The notes: generated from the sequence alone by a model not told the origin. 64,000 nucleotides of DNA from Abelmoschus esculentus (GCA_035048815.1 JAUCBN010000055.1:10956501-11020500), one strand, 5' to 3'. Shown: positions 1 through 13,540, numbered from the stretch's first letter. A program made the numbers and translations.

Positions 1-32
1 AAATTTTCGTTTGATTTAATCTTTTGTGGTAG

Positions 33-1629
33 GTTCTTGGAGATAAGTCCAGAAGGGAAAGTACCGGTGGTGAAGTTCGATGACAAATGGGTGGCGGACT
101 CTGATGTGATTGTTGGAATGCTTGAAGACAAGTATACTGAGCCTTCTCTCAAAACACCACCGGAATTTGCCTCGGTGTATGTTGCTTTGTTGCTCCGATT
201 CTTCGCTTTTCTTGAAATATCGGTGTTTGATTCCCTGTCCTTTAAGTTTTCGAACATAAGTGCGAAATATGATCCTCCAAGGACTCTCAAAACACATGAA
301 AAAACTTGGAGGAAACCATGTTGGAGACATAAGTATTTAACACTCACGCCCGAGTTTGATTAATGTCGGTCAAGTCCGGAAAATTTGATCGTTTTGGTTG
401 TATTTTGCCTACTGAAAAATTCTTGGATTATTGTTCCGTTGAAAGTATATAAACAGATTTGATTATCATTGTTTTTTTTTTTTTTGCTTATATTTTATTG
501 TATAGAAAGTCCAGATACTGTTTTGTTCTTGAAATCCCTTGTCTGTTTATTAATCTTTATTCGCTTTTTCGATGCAGTGGATCGAAAATATTTGGAGCGT
601 TCGTCACATTTCTGAAGAGCAAGGATGCAAATAACGGATCTGAGCAGGCTTTGGTTAATGAACTGACTGCATTGGATGAACATCTTAAGGGACGTGTAAG
701 TGATGATAAACTTCGCATGCCATTTCCCGTAGATTCATGATTTTATTTAATATCTTTTATCATGTGAGTTCTTTTAAGTTATCGACTGGAATGTATGAAT
801 TAGGGTCCGTTCGTTGCCGGGGAAAAGATTACCGCTGCTGATTTAGCTTTGGGACCAAAGCTGTACCATCTCCAGATTGCTCTTGGCCATTTTAAGAAGT
901 GGACTGTTCCTGAAAGCCTGACTTATGTCCACAATTACATGAAGGTATGCAACTACCGTACTATCAATCAATGATTTCTTATTCAATTTACTGTTTTCTT
1001 AAATGCGATTTTAACAGTTCAACGAGTGGACGTTGTTCGGAATGTTTGTTTTATGAAAAAACGATGACAATAAAACATGTTCCACCTAACTAAACAACCT
1101 TACCTGGGAAAAGTTTGTTTTGTTTGAATTATGTTGATTTTGATCTTTCATCCTTTCTTGAGTAGTACAGTCATGCATATTTAGGAGTAATGATGTATGT
1201 TATACGGTACCTATATTCCGTGTAGTTTCGATTTTCGACTCTATTTTCTTAAAATACTTGTATTTGACAATTGACACCTATATACTACTGCATTTTCGGA
1301 TCGGTATGATCATACCTCATCAACTAGAAGCTGGTATGATTTGAGGCTCATCTCATTCCTTGTAAATCGGCAATGATAGCTAAATGACATACTATAACTC
1401 TGCCCTATTTCCTTTGGGGATCGTTAGGATTACTCGAACTCGGGTGTAAATGTTCAATCTTTTTCAAATTTTCTGTTTTCGGAAAGTTCTTAAGAGGATT
1501 ATATTCTTGATACTTATTTTCGAATGCATTGAACGTTTGCAGGCGATTTTCTCTCGTGACTCCTTCCTCAAGACGCAGGCCGCCAAGGAACATGTGGTCG
1601 CCGGATGGGCGTCGAAGGTCAATGCATGA
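33..1629 (+). CDS. DHAR: Dehydroascorbate reductase (DHAR), 5' truncated by window edge
   Basis: Glutathione-dependent dehydroascorbate reductase, which regenerates ascorbate in the ascorbate-glutathione cycle; a GST-superfamily protein. Four exons are visible: 33-176, 578-695, 804-944 and 1543-1629, all with GT..AG borders and compatible phases, ending at TGA 1627-1629. Diagnostic stretches are LEISPEGKVPVVKFDDKW, GSKIFGAFVTFLKSKDA, GPFVAGEKITAADLALGPK and AAKEHVVAGWASKVNA. These cover the end of the thioredoxin-like domain and the whole C-terminal helical domain. The N-terminal exon or exons with the catalytic CPFSQ-type cysteine lie left of the window, so the cytosolic or plastid isoform cannot be decided. 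No frameshift or stop is present in the visible part. The family assignment is very secure from sequence similarity known to me. Confidence 0.95.
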
Positions 1630-3427
1630 ATCTGTCTAAAACCATTAGGTGTTTCAGAGTGTTTTAGAACATATAAACTCTGAAGTGTGTTGGGACTAAT
1701 ACTATGGCAAAAACCATATGAAAACTTGGTTGGTCCAGTCATCTAATAAGTGGTCCAGTCTTTGTACCACATTATCCATGCTGTTTTAATTAGTAAGTTT
1801 GGGGTGTAATTGCCAAATGGTACCTTATCATAGGAAAAAATAATACACAAGCAAAAATTATAGTAATTAAGGATTTATATTTAATACATAGGATCGAAAA
1901 TAATAAAAAAAATTTAGATTTATGATTAAAATTTATTGTTAGATTTTAATTTATAAATCATAAATTCTAGAAGATATTTTTAGTTTATTCCTTTAAACTA
2001 AAATCCAACTAGTCGCCAATAAGAATAATTAAATTATTATTAATTATAAGAAAATCAAAAAATAATAAAATTGTCCCAAGAAATTATTTGGTGAATTTTT
2101 GTTTATAATCTAATCAATTTTCTAATAATTACTCACCCACTAATTACATATAAAAAAATATTTATTTAATTACATATAAAGAAATTGATATCATGACACT
2201 ATAATTTTTTAATTTTAACTATAATTTATTTAAATAATTTAATTAATTAAAATTTATAAAAATATAGTTAAAGAATATAGTTGTTTCAAATAAAAGATTG
2301 ATACTATAAATTTGGATTCCGATATTTTGGGAGGCCCGCACGAACGAGTTCTGCGCAAAGTAAGCGCAGCGTCAACGCTCAGCCAGCCTAAAATCAACTC
2401 CAAAAATTCTTGCGCACCTTATTGGTGTGGGCGCGGCGAGCAGCTCCCACCGCTCGCTTTGTTTTCCTTACTCATTAGTTTAAGGCGGGTTTCTACGTCG
2501 CATGTCAATTTATATTTATAGGCTCAATATCGTCTGGCTAGTCTATTCTTCCTCGATGTGGGATAAAAAAGAATACTCAAACTATCTGTATGTACTCTGC
2601 TCCTTTACCAACTGTTTCATTCGTTTGCCCATCTCATCTAAGAAAATATTTAAGAGAAATTATTTTCTTTTTAAGTATCAATATCTAATTTATTAATTAA
2701 ATAATTTAAATTGAATATGACAGAGAATTATTATAAAAATACTCTTATAATTTAAGTTATACATTTTATAATGTTAAAATTTGAACTTCTAATATACTAA
2801 TCGAGATTGGATGAGAGAAAAAAAAAACATCATTCAAATAAAATAACATTAAGGACGAGTTGAAAAAATAAAATAAATAATCGAGTCAACTAGACATTCT
2901 GATTATTAGTAGGAAATCAATTTTAACTCTATGATTTAAATAGTTCATACATAAACGATAAAAAAATAATTTAGGGTCATGGTTGAGGTTTAAATTTTAT
3001 ATTATAAGATTCATTTTAGCGAAAAATGAGACCTTAGCACATAGAGAAGATTCAAGGAATATTTGAATTTAAATCGAATTTACTGAATATCATCTTTTAA
3101 ATATTTATTAATTATTTTAATGATATGTATAGTTTCAACTTTTAAAAATTGTATCGTTTTCGTTTTATTAAAGTTGGAACGATACGTATCATTTTAAATA
3201 TTAAACATATAGAATATTGAATCAAAATTTGTACATGAAGTTTGCTTTACAGAGCTAATAAAAACAAGGTGCAAACAACAAACTCATGGCACAATCATGT
3301 TCCAGAGTAAGAGTACTACAACAGTTGAAGTTCTAGGCACATTGTGAAGAATCGAACAATAATCGATACCGGAAATGCCTCGTTAAAAACGGCGTTATCG
3401 GAACTTTGCTACGGATGCAAGCAAGTT
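1630..3427. other. Spacer between DHAR and the sulfate transporter
   Basis: This holds the 3' flanks of two convergent genes. Apart from a GC-richer patch at about 2310-2580 it is AT-rich and without recognisable coding content. The short ORFs here have no family resemblance I can name. Confidence 0.7.
2310..2580. repeat. GC-rich patch, possible LTR or promoter relic
   Basis: An abrupt island of higher GC in AT-rich spacer. It contains the small hairpin CTGCGC-aaagtaa-GCGCAG (about 2350-2369), a TATA-like stretch near 2510 and the string TCGATGTGGGAT near 2555, a kind of sequence often seen in plant LTRs. It may be a fragment of a terminal repeat. The element family was not identified. Confidence 0.25.
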
Positions 3428-6400
3428 TCAAGACGTTTGGTTCAACAATGGCTCCGATTGAGGGTCTTCGCACATCGAATCTGAAGGCTTGTTCGTATTA
3501 TGACCTGATTCGAGCTCGGAAACTGATGAATCTTCTGCTCTTTGTTTCAGTAATCTCTGGAAGAAACTTGGTTTTCCTTCATGTGATGGATCTGATGATT
3601 TGGGAGATTCTGTTATGTTCTGAACATGCTGGAGGCAAACTTGGACTGCATCATGTACTCTCACAAAGTACCATTCCTTGCCGATCAAGTCTACGACGCC
3701 GGATTTCGATAAGGTCAAAAGGACTTCCCGGTTCGGGTTGGAGATGGCTATCTGCAAAAGTTCGAGGCTTCAAACATGGACTTAAAGATCATAATCTGTT
3801 GAAAAATGTTCGGGATTTAATCGATACAAGTACTCGACCTGGATGTCCCGTGATTTGTATTCTTGGTGCAAGTCTTTCAGAGCTTGGACAGCACTCGAGT
3901 CTATGTATGTAACAGCTGCAATCGAATCAAAGGAACATACGGATTATAGGGAGAAACAGACCTACCAACAATATCGTTGGATACTCGAATAACCCGAAAT
4001 GTGATGAGTATTTTTCATGGTATGAAGAACTTACGTGCCATCTCCAAGATCACATAATAAATTCTTTCAACGTCCGGTCCACGTTTCGCCGATTTATCAA
4101 TCACAACTTCGTATTCTCGTAACCTGAGCAGGGGGTCGACATTTATTGAATGAAATTCATTGATGCAGGGTACCAAAGCCAGCTAGTTTATGTGATGAGG
4201 AATGCATGAATCTTCACCTGTCTTTGATGTAACTTATGTTTGCAAAATAGATAGGGGCGTCGATACGAACGATCACGATTCCATTGTAAGTATATGCTTC
4301 CGGATACTGCTCGATGTTCCTATAAACAGTGGTGCCAGGAAGACGCCCCAAGACAGCTGCAACGCCGGTTGACAATGCGGAATTAGAAATTTACAACAAT
4401 GTGATATATACTTGTGCAGAGTGGAGAGAATAATGTTAAGGCACCGAGCTCATTACAGTTAGTGAAAGTAAATTATCATCGATGTTACGAGGACGAGAAA
4501 CGACAGTAATCGTCATCGATTTCAGAAAAAGTGCAACACATGATGGAGACATATCCGCTTACCAATATGAGGATTCGCTGATTCGTGAATCACGAAGGCA
4601 AGCGAAACACCTACCTGAAATGTCAAAGTACAATCAAAATTATGCCTGAGAGGAGACTAAGATCATGATGCAAGATACAAATGTTCGGTTTCAGAGTTGC
4701 ATCGAGTATAGCTGAGAAGGTTTATGGAACACAATGTTTTAGCAAACTCCACAAATAACTTAAATCTGCATAATCATAGCATGCAAATGTAAAATACTGA
4801 AAAATGTAATGTTGATTGGCATAAAGAAAATCAACATGAATGCACAGTTAGTTTAAAGTACTTACCCCAATAAGGACACCGATCTCGATTCCGAGAAACA
4901 ATGTTGTAGTAGTTGTAATGGTCCAAAGAAGGAAGTCTTTCTTGTCTACACGCCATAAGAAGATTACCTCTTCATAGTCCACCTAAAATTATTAACATGC
5001 AAAAACGAATTTCAACCAAAGATACGATTAAACGATACCGACTACTCTTTACTCCGGTTGATTTAATACGTGTTGTAACTAGAATATTGTACGGTCCAAA
5101 ATCCATTAAAGCATAACATGCAGCATAATCTGGTTTGAAAAATGTTCCAACACAGGCTTGTGTCTTTACTTACCAGGCTTATAACAGCAGAGATTACTAT
5201 AGCAGCCAGAGCACACTGCAACGACGATTAAGTGCACATACCCGCGGTTAGAAATCATAATAATTCTTTTCAGATACTGAAATGAAACAGAACCGTACAA
5301 AACAAACAAGGAAAGCCAATATTCGAGTCCATGGTCCCCGCGTTATAAACTACCTTATTCATATTACCACAAAACAAAGCAAGTTATTAATATGTTAAAC
5401 ACAATTCTGTAAACGAAATAGAAATAAAACATATAAATTAGAAACGTAAAGAAAAAAAAATCTAAAACTTTAACCGAGGCCTGTGCTATCACAGTGTCCT
5501 TAAAACAGATTCGTCCCCTCCCGGTGCTGGAGTTACTATGGAACGTCTGTCTCCCAGGATACAACGGTAGAATACAATAAGGAGAGCAACGCTACCTTAC
5601 TGCAACAACGAACTTTACAGAAGCAGAACACTATCTGACTATAGGATATTTGTGGTTTTTTTATTGTGTTGAAATATGAACAAAGAGTCTCCTTTTATAG
5701 TGTTCATGCAGGGGACATGTTTAATTACAGAATTAATCTGTAATTAACAATTCCTGAAGAGTTACAACTCCCAGAATTTAAAATGGTATTTATCAGAGAA
5801 TTAATCCAAATAAATTGGAGGTTACAACCAGCTGAAGGGTCTGCAACTCCATAAAAGGTGGTTTAATTCTATAATATCTTTTAAAAATAAAGTCAGAAAA
5901 GTAGGGAAAAAAAATCTATCATTTTAGAAATCAAGACCAAAGGCCCCAAGGCCCATCTTTAACTTATTTCCAATAATAATATGACTAGGCACAACTATGG
6001 TGTCTAGTCCAAACCTTTAATTTATTTCCAATAATAATATGAAGAGTTTTTGTATATAAAGCTTTCCAAATCTAAGTTCCCAACAAATGTGGGATATTCT
6101 ACTTTTCATTTTATTTTTCCAACATCGTGGGTGTTACATTGAGCAACAATTTCTCATTCACCCATTAAACATTTTGAGCATGTAAATATACAAATTTAAT
6201 CTAATCTTGTTGTAGATTAATAATACACATAGTCCCAATTAATTTGACTAATGGAACCCACTCAAATTTCAACTCAAATGTGCATGTACCATACCATTTT
6301 TCCAACAATTAATGTGGTGAGGGAAAAAAGGCATAATGGCAGATGCAGCATAAATAGTAGTAATTCTGATAAATCTATCAAACACACAGCTTTCAAACTT

Positions 6401-9400
6401 GCCTGTGGTATGTACTTGAATAACGGAGTCAAGAACAGCAGAGCACAACACATTACGACTCCTGTTATAATTCCAGATAAGCCGGTTTTTGCCCCACTCT
6501 CATGATTCACCGCAGACCGGGAGAAGGAACCTACATAATATGAGATCGCTGAGATTGATATTCAAATGTTTCTTCTTCGAGTGTATTGATTCGATGCCGT
6601 AAGTGGTACAAAAAATTACAAGACTTTATGTTGTTACATAGGGTCTGGAAGAACTCTCACCTGTTGTGGGGTATGCTGAAAAGAATGACCCAAAGACATT
6701 GGCAACACCTAGACCAAACAACTGTTTGGTACATTACAGTAAGATATAGCAGTATACCATCCATCATATACACAGATAAGAATACATCCATTAAGTATTT
6801 GAGGGAGTAGTGCTACATTTTCACAATATATACCTCTTGATTCGAATCCAGCTCATACCCATTTTTGGCTGCTAATGCTTTGGCAATCCCTACAGATTCC
6901 TAAGACTCAAAAATGACATTACCATCAGCAGTCACAAACTCATTATACAACTCTAATCGAAAGGATTGCATTCTTATTAGCAGAACGATTCATATAATTC
7001 CTTACCAAGATGGCTACACCAGTAATGAGAAGTGCAGTTGGAATCAAAGACGTTGCGTACTGAAAACTTTTAGGGATGGAAAAGCCGGGAATGCCTTGAG
7101 GTATATCTCCTACCTAAATCAACATTACAGTATCTTTATCAGCTAAACTAATTAAGCTAAGATATACTATTCTTGCGACTATGTTGCCTGATTTAATATC
7201 AAATAATTTAATTTACATCATTCTCACCAAGGTAATAGATAGTGGATGATATATCTTGACAAAAGTTGTGCCGAGAACAACTGCTGTAAGGGGACCCATT
7301 GCTCGCAAGAACTTCAGGTGCTTCCTTGATTTTCCCTACAAATGACCATGGGAATTATAACAAAAAGAGAGAAAACATCCTTAAGAGAAGATAAAAAGGA
7401 ATATTGGGTACCAGAAACTTTATGGTCTGAATTATAGCAAGAATCATAGATCCCATTACAAAAGGGGGCCATGAGAACTGCAAAATGAAAACATTACATG
7501 AAGTTAAACGAAGGAATGAATGAATTGTAGCAGAATGCACAACACACTTACCAAAGTTCAAGGAAAATATGCAAAATGAAAAAGTCATGCCTAATATATG
7601 AAGAAGACAGTTGACAAGAGTATATATCAGTGTGATGGGGATAATGCCTTCTTTAGTCAATGCATCAGCATAAACATATTGTCGTAAATTAAATACAACT
7701 TGAGCATGTAAAGACTACCTGATCAGCTCCAGATATTATGCTCTTGATTATTGGCACAATCTCGCTGCTTCGATCAATTTCATACCCCAAAAAGTACTTT
7801 GCTTGAGATAAAGCAATTACAAATGCTGAAGCCGTAGTGAAGCCAGAAATCACAGAATGACTAATGAAACGAATGAGCCATCCAAGCCTGGAAAAGGGTG
7901 AAAAAGTAGATCAAAACTTTTCAGTTTATAGGCAAGGGGAATGGACGAGAGGAATTGTAACATGATACTGATGTAGATGACAAAAGAGATAAGCTCTACC
8001 TCAATAGCCCCATTATGCATTCCAGAATACCAACCATCAGTGCTAACACGATAGCAAGTTCTGTGTATAATGCATCTGATGAATCAGCAATTTTACTTAA
8101 CACGTTGGAGACCAGGAGGGAAACCAGTGCGACTGGACCGATTGCCAGTTGCCGAGATGATCCAAATATGGCATAGATAAATATTGGCACAAAGCCAGAG
8201 TCTGCATTGCCAAAACCACATAGTCAAAGTGAGCAAGATTGAAAATAAATGGATTGTGTTCTACATGGGAATGTTTAGTAAGACAATAATCTGTCATATA
8301 TAAGAATATATCATAATATATTGAAAATGCATATAAAACAAAGTGAGTGAGGTCAAGTTTTGAATTCTCAGTCCACATTTTGTGTTCTTTTACAAAGAAA
8401 TATACGCAACGATGTGCAAATTTGAGTTGTAAAGCCATTCCATTATTTCATTACTTTTTTAGCATAAACAGAATACAGAAGAATTTGATTTGGTAGAAAA
8501 CTTACAGAGCCCGTATATTGGGTCAAGGCCAGCTAATTTTGCATATGACATTGCCTGTTGACAAATTCAAGAGAATCAGAAATCCCATGTCATAACTTGA
8601 TAACCTTAACAGAAAGAAGAATGTAAGAGTCCAGAAATTCATAAACAAGAATAAAAAGTCCATCTGTTGCACCACAAAAGAAGGTATCCTATCGATTCCA
8701 GATAAGGGTGAGCAAAATTCGACTCGAGCAAATTTTTTTTGACTCAACTCAGCTTGAATCATAATTCTATAGGCTTGACTCGAAAAAATTTTAAATAAAA
8801 TTCGAATTATAAAATGATACTCAAATAACTTGAAATTTCAAGTAATTAGTAAATTGATTTCAAGTTTAAGTTGAACCCTTCAACTCTACCTAAATTTTAT
8901 GTTGCATATGAAGAAATCCAAAGAAATATATGTATATGCATATTATTATAGAAAGCCATTGAAATTGAAACAAATTAGTAATATAACATTATAAATATTT
9001 ACAAATAAATTTAAACAAAAACTCGTATAATTCGATTTTCATAAATTCGATTTGACTCAACTAGTTGAATAAAATTTGAGTTATAAAATAAGAATGACTT
9101 TAAAATTCAATGCCTCTGGCATTACCCCAAAAGAAAGATAACAAACAAATCCTGCTAAACAGCTGGCTGAGGGGAGCACCCCGAGCGGCTACTCAGGGCC
9201 CCGATCAACTTAGGGCCCTTAAATTTAATTATTTAAAATTTTAATTTTTATAATTTATTAAATAAATAAATTTAATGGTTGAAATTAATATATTTAGATA
9301 TAAAATAAATAAATTTAACAATAAAAATTAAGTGTTTAAAATATTAAATTAAATTGTTTAAATAAATGAGATGAATAAAAAATTCGATGTTAATTTTATG

Positions 9401-10826
9401 TCCAATACTAAAAAAATAAATTTTAAACTTTAACTATCAATTCTAAATCATAAATTCTAAACTCTACATTAATACATTAAACTTTAATCTTAAATTATAA
9501 TTAACTCTAAACTTAATTTTTTTTATTGTTAGTACATAAATAGGACACCGTAAAAAAGATAAAAATATTTTATTCATAATAAAAATATATTTTCATTTTA
9601 TAAAAAATCGATTTTAGTTTTCGCTAAACAGAATCTGATTTTTTTTCTGTGGTTGAAATAGATTTTAATTCTACTTTATTGCTGTAATGCAATAATAACC
9701 TTGAATACAAAATTACAAATATCAAATCAGTTCAATGAACCAATCAAATTATTTAACCAATCAGAAACATAAAATTTGTGAAGGTAAATCATCTCCAAAG
9801 ATCTAATCAATCTATTGAACCAATCAGAAACTATAAATCTGTGATTTGTTCTTATTTGACGACGGGATCAAACCTAAGAACCATGTGCGCATGAGATAAG
9901 CAGAATTTAAAATAAAATAGAACAGTAAACACAAACCTGGCAAATCTGTTTGGATGCCGAGTAAATACGGGGAAATAAAAAAATTATGTAGAATAGAACT
10001 CCAAAGAGAATTAAAATTGTTCACGCTTCTCTGTTTTTTTCTAGAAAACGAGTTAAATATACAACAGTATTAATATTGTATTATTTTCTTGTATCCTTCA
10101 ATTCGTTTCATATCCTCTTTTTTATTTTCTCGGCAAACAAACAGAGTCTAAACCTTCGTTTAGCTTCAAATAGTGATAAATATAATGATGAGGATGAGGA
10201 CGAAGATGGAGCTTATGTAATAGTAAGGTTTTGTTTTCCTCCGATTTTTTTAAAGTTCGTTAACCGGAAGAAAAATCCAAAGAAAAGTTCGTTATAGTAA
10301 GCTATAAGTTGACAGAGCCGGAAAAAGTACGCTATATCAAAGGCGAGAATTCCGTTTTTCTTGTGTTTTCCTGCATTTTCCATTTCATTTTCGCAGTAAC
10401 CAAACGAATAAAAAATTAAAACGTTTTTTAATCTGTCTTTTCTAAATTTTGCGTGGAAGGCGAGAGACAAGGAATCACCTGAGGAACAAGCATGATACCG
10501 ACGGTGATACCGGCCATTAGATCAACCTGGAAATACTCCCGCCATCTGTACGTCCGAATCCAACGGCAACAAGGGAGGAACATCTCGATCCAATCGATAA
10601 ACGTCATCCGTTTGATCTTCCCCCGGACTCCAGAAAACAGGGAGTTAGACCGAAACGAAGACGGAGAATTGCCGAAGCCACCGGGGCTGCCGTATGACGT
10701 CGTCGTGTCAGGATGCTGGAGCGGGATGATTTTAACGGGCCGAACCGGCATGGTGGTTCCGGAAGAAGCGGTCGGGGAAGAACGAAGCAAGTCAGGGGAA
10801 CTGGGCGATGCGTAGGTTATCTCCAT
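3428..10826 (-). CDS. SULTR4: Sulfate transporter, SULTR4 type (17 exons)
   Basis: Proton-coupled sulfate transporter of the SLC26/SULTR family, group 4. Members are known to export sulfate from the vacuole across the tonoplast. Exons on the minus strand are 10479-10826, 8506-8554, 8000-8201, 7719-7887, 7412-7477, 7228-7335, 7006-7113, 6834-6899, 6661-6721, 6403-6530, 5174-5215, 4866-4982, 4563-4614, 4218-4356, 4035-4123, 3839-3915 and 3428-3751. Together they give 2145 nt, a 714-residue protein, with all phases matching. The start is ATG 10826-10824, preferred because the protein then begins MEITYASPSS like its relatives. Landmarks are RPVKIIPLQHPD, WIRTYRWREYF, the transport-core motifs GIMLVPQ, AMSYAKLAGL and FGSSRQLAIGP, and a C-terminal STAS domain with IDSSAV. 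Most introns are GT..AG; the intron after exon 10 (5216-6402) starts with GC. Introns 1 and 10 carry repeats. The length is typical and the gene looks intact. Confidence 0.95.
5480..6138 (-). mobile_element. LTR-like insert in SULTR4 intron 10
   Basis: Read on the minus strand, the segment starts TGTAACACCCACGATG at 6138. It then has two near-identical blocks (TTATTTCCAATAATAATATGA at about 5965-5985 and 6021-6041 on +), a good TATA box (TATAAAAGG, complement of 5691-5700) and a leader-like stretch down to about 5480. This matches the U3-R-U5 plan of an LTR. No internal retrotransposon domain is next to it, so a solo LTR or truncated copy is inferred. The low-coordinate end is uncertain and I found no matching 5-bp target duplication. 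Confidence 0.5.
8555..10478 (-). other. SULTR4 intron 1 (about 1.9 kb)
   Basis: The largest intron of the gene. It carries a dispersed AT-rich repeat copy (8706-9080) and further AT-rich filler. No exon-like segment was recognised inside it. Confidence 0.7.
8706..9080 (+). repeat. Dispersed TTCGACTCGAG-type repeat, copy 1
   Basis: Opens with GGTGAGCAAAATTCGACTCGAG and continues with AT-rich sequence that aligns by eye, in the same orientation, with 11765-12255. Shared blocks include GAAGAAAT..AAATATAT, AGAAAG(C/T)CATT.AAATTGAAA and TATAACAT.ATAAAT. The termini resemble non-autonomous (MITE-like) elements. This copy looks truncated on the right. Confidence 0.45.
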
Positions 10827-11764
10827 GCGCACCACCGGAGCATCGCAGAACTAAGACCTGGTGATTGAGTTTCACCGTTCACGGCGCAGGTTAAGAAAAG
10901 AACGAGCGTTGCAGAGCGCGGACCAGCTCGGTGTATTTTGTGAGGTGAAAAATGAACGGCTGCCACCTTCCGGTGGCTGGCGGTGACGTTTGCTGCAAAT
11001 AAAAAAAATGTTGAGAAAAAGAATTGAGAAATCCTCGAACGGACAAACCGGTGGGAGTTTACCGTTTTTATACACAAGGTTTCTGTGGAGAAGCGTGCAA
11101 GAAATGTTGAAATTAAAGTTTTGGGTAAATTGTAAAGAAAGTCCTCCAATTATGATCGCTATTTTAAATAGACCTTTGAATTTCGAATTCTCCTAATTGA
11201 ATTCTAAAAGGGGAAATATTGATACACAAGCTTACACTTTACACAAACTTATCAATTTTAGGGTCTATTATATATAATTTGGGGTTTGTGAATTTAAATT
11301 AAGATATTTGAATTTAAAATTTAAAATTTTTAAAATATAAATATAAATTTTATAATTTAAATAAAAAATATGTGATTTTTTATACGTATTATATATCAAA
11401 ATATAATTATAACTCAAACATTGAATACCAGCTCAAACATGATGCGTAACATATTTAAAACTCACGAATCATATTACAAAGATATGAATACTTACTATAT
11501 GAACAACTCAAATCTAACATATTTACCATTTTAAGCATACATGAAATTAAATACTATAATTAAATCTATTTTTTATAAGTAAATAAACTTGATTAAATTT
11601 AAATACAATTTTAATTTTAGATTAAAACATGATTTAGTGACTCAATTATAAATATTAAAACTATTAAAATAAAAGTATAAAATGTAAAAAGTTGAAGGAT
11701 AAACCATATAATTAACCCTTTAAAGGGATTAATCACCCTATTACGTAAAAATTAGAAGAGTGAA

Positions 11765-12255
11765 TTCCTTAAGGCGAAACTCGACTCAATTCGAAAAAAT
11801 CGAATAACTTGACTTAAGATAAAAATATTCGACTTGTTTTGATTCAACTCGATTTGAAAAATTTTTAAATAAAGTTTGAGTTATAAAATAGAAATTCGAA
11901 TAAATCGAATAACTCAAAATTTTTAATAATTAAAGAATTTATTTTTAAGTTCGAGATGAATCTCTCAATTGTTTATGATATATAAAAATATGATGAAATA
12001 TTGTCACATGTGAAGAAATATATACATATATATCTTATATGATTAGAGAAAGTCATTTAAATTGAAATTAAATTATACTATAACATGATAAATAATTAAA
12101 ATTAAATTTTTATAAGAACTTAAAAACACGACTCGACTCGAATTTCTTAAACTCGAATAAAAAATTAAATAAAGTTTGAATGGTAAAATATGACTCATAA
12201 ACTCGAATAACTCAAAAAATTTTACTCGACTCGATTCGATCGAATACTCACATCT
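11765..12255 (+). repeat. Dispersed TTCGACTCGAG-type repeat, copy 2
   Basis: A fuller copy of the element at 8706-9080. It is bounded by CGAAACTCGACTCAATTCG on the left and ACTCGACTCGATTCGATCG on the right, which are partly inverted with respect to each other. The interior is AT-rich. A non-autonomous DNA element is the likely identity. No target duplication was established. Confidence 0.45.
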
Positions 12256-13360
12256 ATCTTAACTTTATTTTTATTTATTTATTTATGGATCTTAGTTATA
12301 TTTTATCGAAGAAGATAAACCTATTGATTTATTTTTTATTTTCATGAAAAATTCATACATTGAGTTTATCAAAACCCTAATGAATTCCATAGAATCTAAA
12401 CTCTAAGTCTTCGTTGATTTCATAGCTAAATGATGTTATGGATATAGTTATCATTAGCATATTAAAGGTGAGAAAATGGTGGAATTAGGAAAACACAACT
12501 TGGATGCCTTCAATCTATCCTTTGATGATCGTTACCCATTACTCACGGTGAATACAAATTTTCAGATCCACACCCGTTCACGGGGATATATTCTTAAATT
12601 CACACCCGTCCACGCGAGTATATTTTTAAATCCATCCCCACACCCACCACTCAAAATGTATATGCTTGTACATACCTACAAACAACTATTAATATCGAAA
12701 TATATAAAAATAAATCATAAATTTATAAAAACAGTAAAATTTCGCATACTCTTTTGACTGATTAAGTGTACATATATATAATATATTTACGACTATATAA
12801 ATTTAACTACATTTAACTAAATAACGATAACTAATTTAATTAAAAATATTGATATAAATTCTATTTAACTACAACTAACTAACATATAACTAACTTAACT
12901 AAAATATATTTACATTTATATAAATTTTAATTATTCACACATTACAAATTTTTAACCTGATTAATTCAAGCACGATCATAAATTATCAATTTTTTAAACT
13001 AAGTTAATTGAGTTCAAAGTCTACAAGTTTAAGGATTAACATAAATTTTAAAACAAATTAATATCTTAGCACATAAAATACCATAATAAAAGGCATAATC
13101 AAAGTCTACAAATATAAATGGTTCAAAATTTATATGGCGGGCGAATACGAAGCGGGTGGATACGGTGCGGGTAAGGTGTTAAACCTATCACCTACCCACT
13201 ACCCATGATGGGTATGACTTCTTACATCCACACCTGCACACTACCCACCAAACTCATATCTATCCTCACTCTAATTGGTGCGGGTGCGGTACGAAATCCA
13301 CAAAGTTGTACTCGTCTGTCATCCCTAGTCATGGTCGTGTTTTCGATCGTAACGTTTTGT

Positions 13361-13540
13361 CAGGGACGAAACTACTAAGGGGTGGGGAGGGACAATCGCT
13401 CCCCCACTCCCGAAGATTTTTTTTCCACTTTTGTCCCCCTATTTAAATTCTTTTAAAAATTGTTTATTTTATGAACTTCCTCCTACTTCTAAACATTTAT
13501 ATTTTTCTCTCCTCAATCTTAAATTCTAGCTCCGTCCCTA
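13361..13540 (+). mobile_element. hAT-type MITE, copy 1 (180 bp)
   Basis: Starts CAGGGACGAAACTA and ends TAGCTCCGTCCCTA, forming imperfect terminal inverted repeats. It is flanked by the 8-bp sequences CGTTTTGT (13353-13360) and CGTTTTAT (13541-13548), which differ at one base. The CAGGG terminus and 8-bp duplication are the hallmarks of the hAT superfamily. Similar copies lie at 38009-38186 and 44934-45084, with a decayed one near 25500. Confidence 0.75.
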
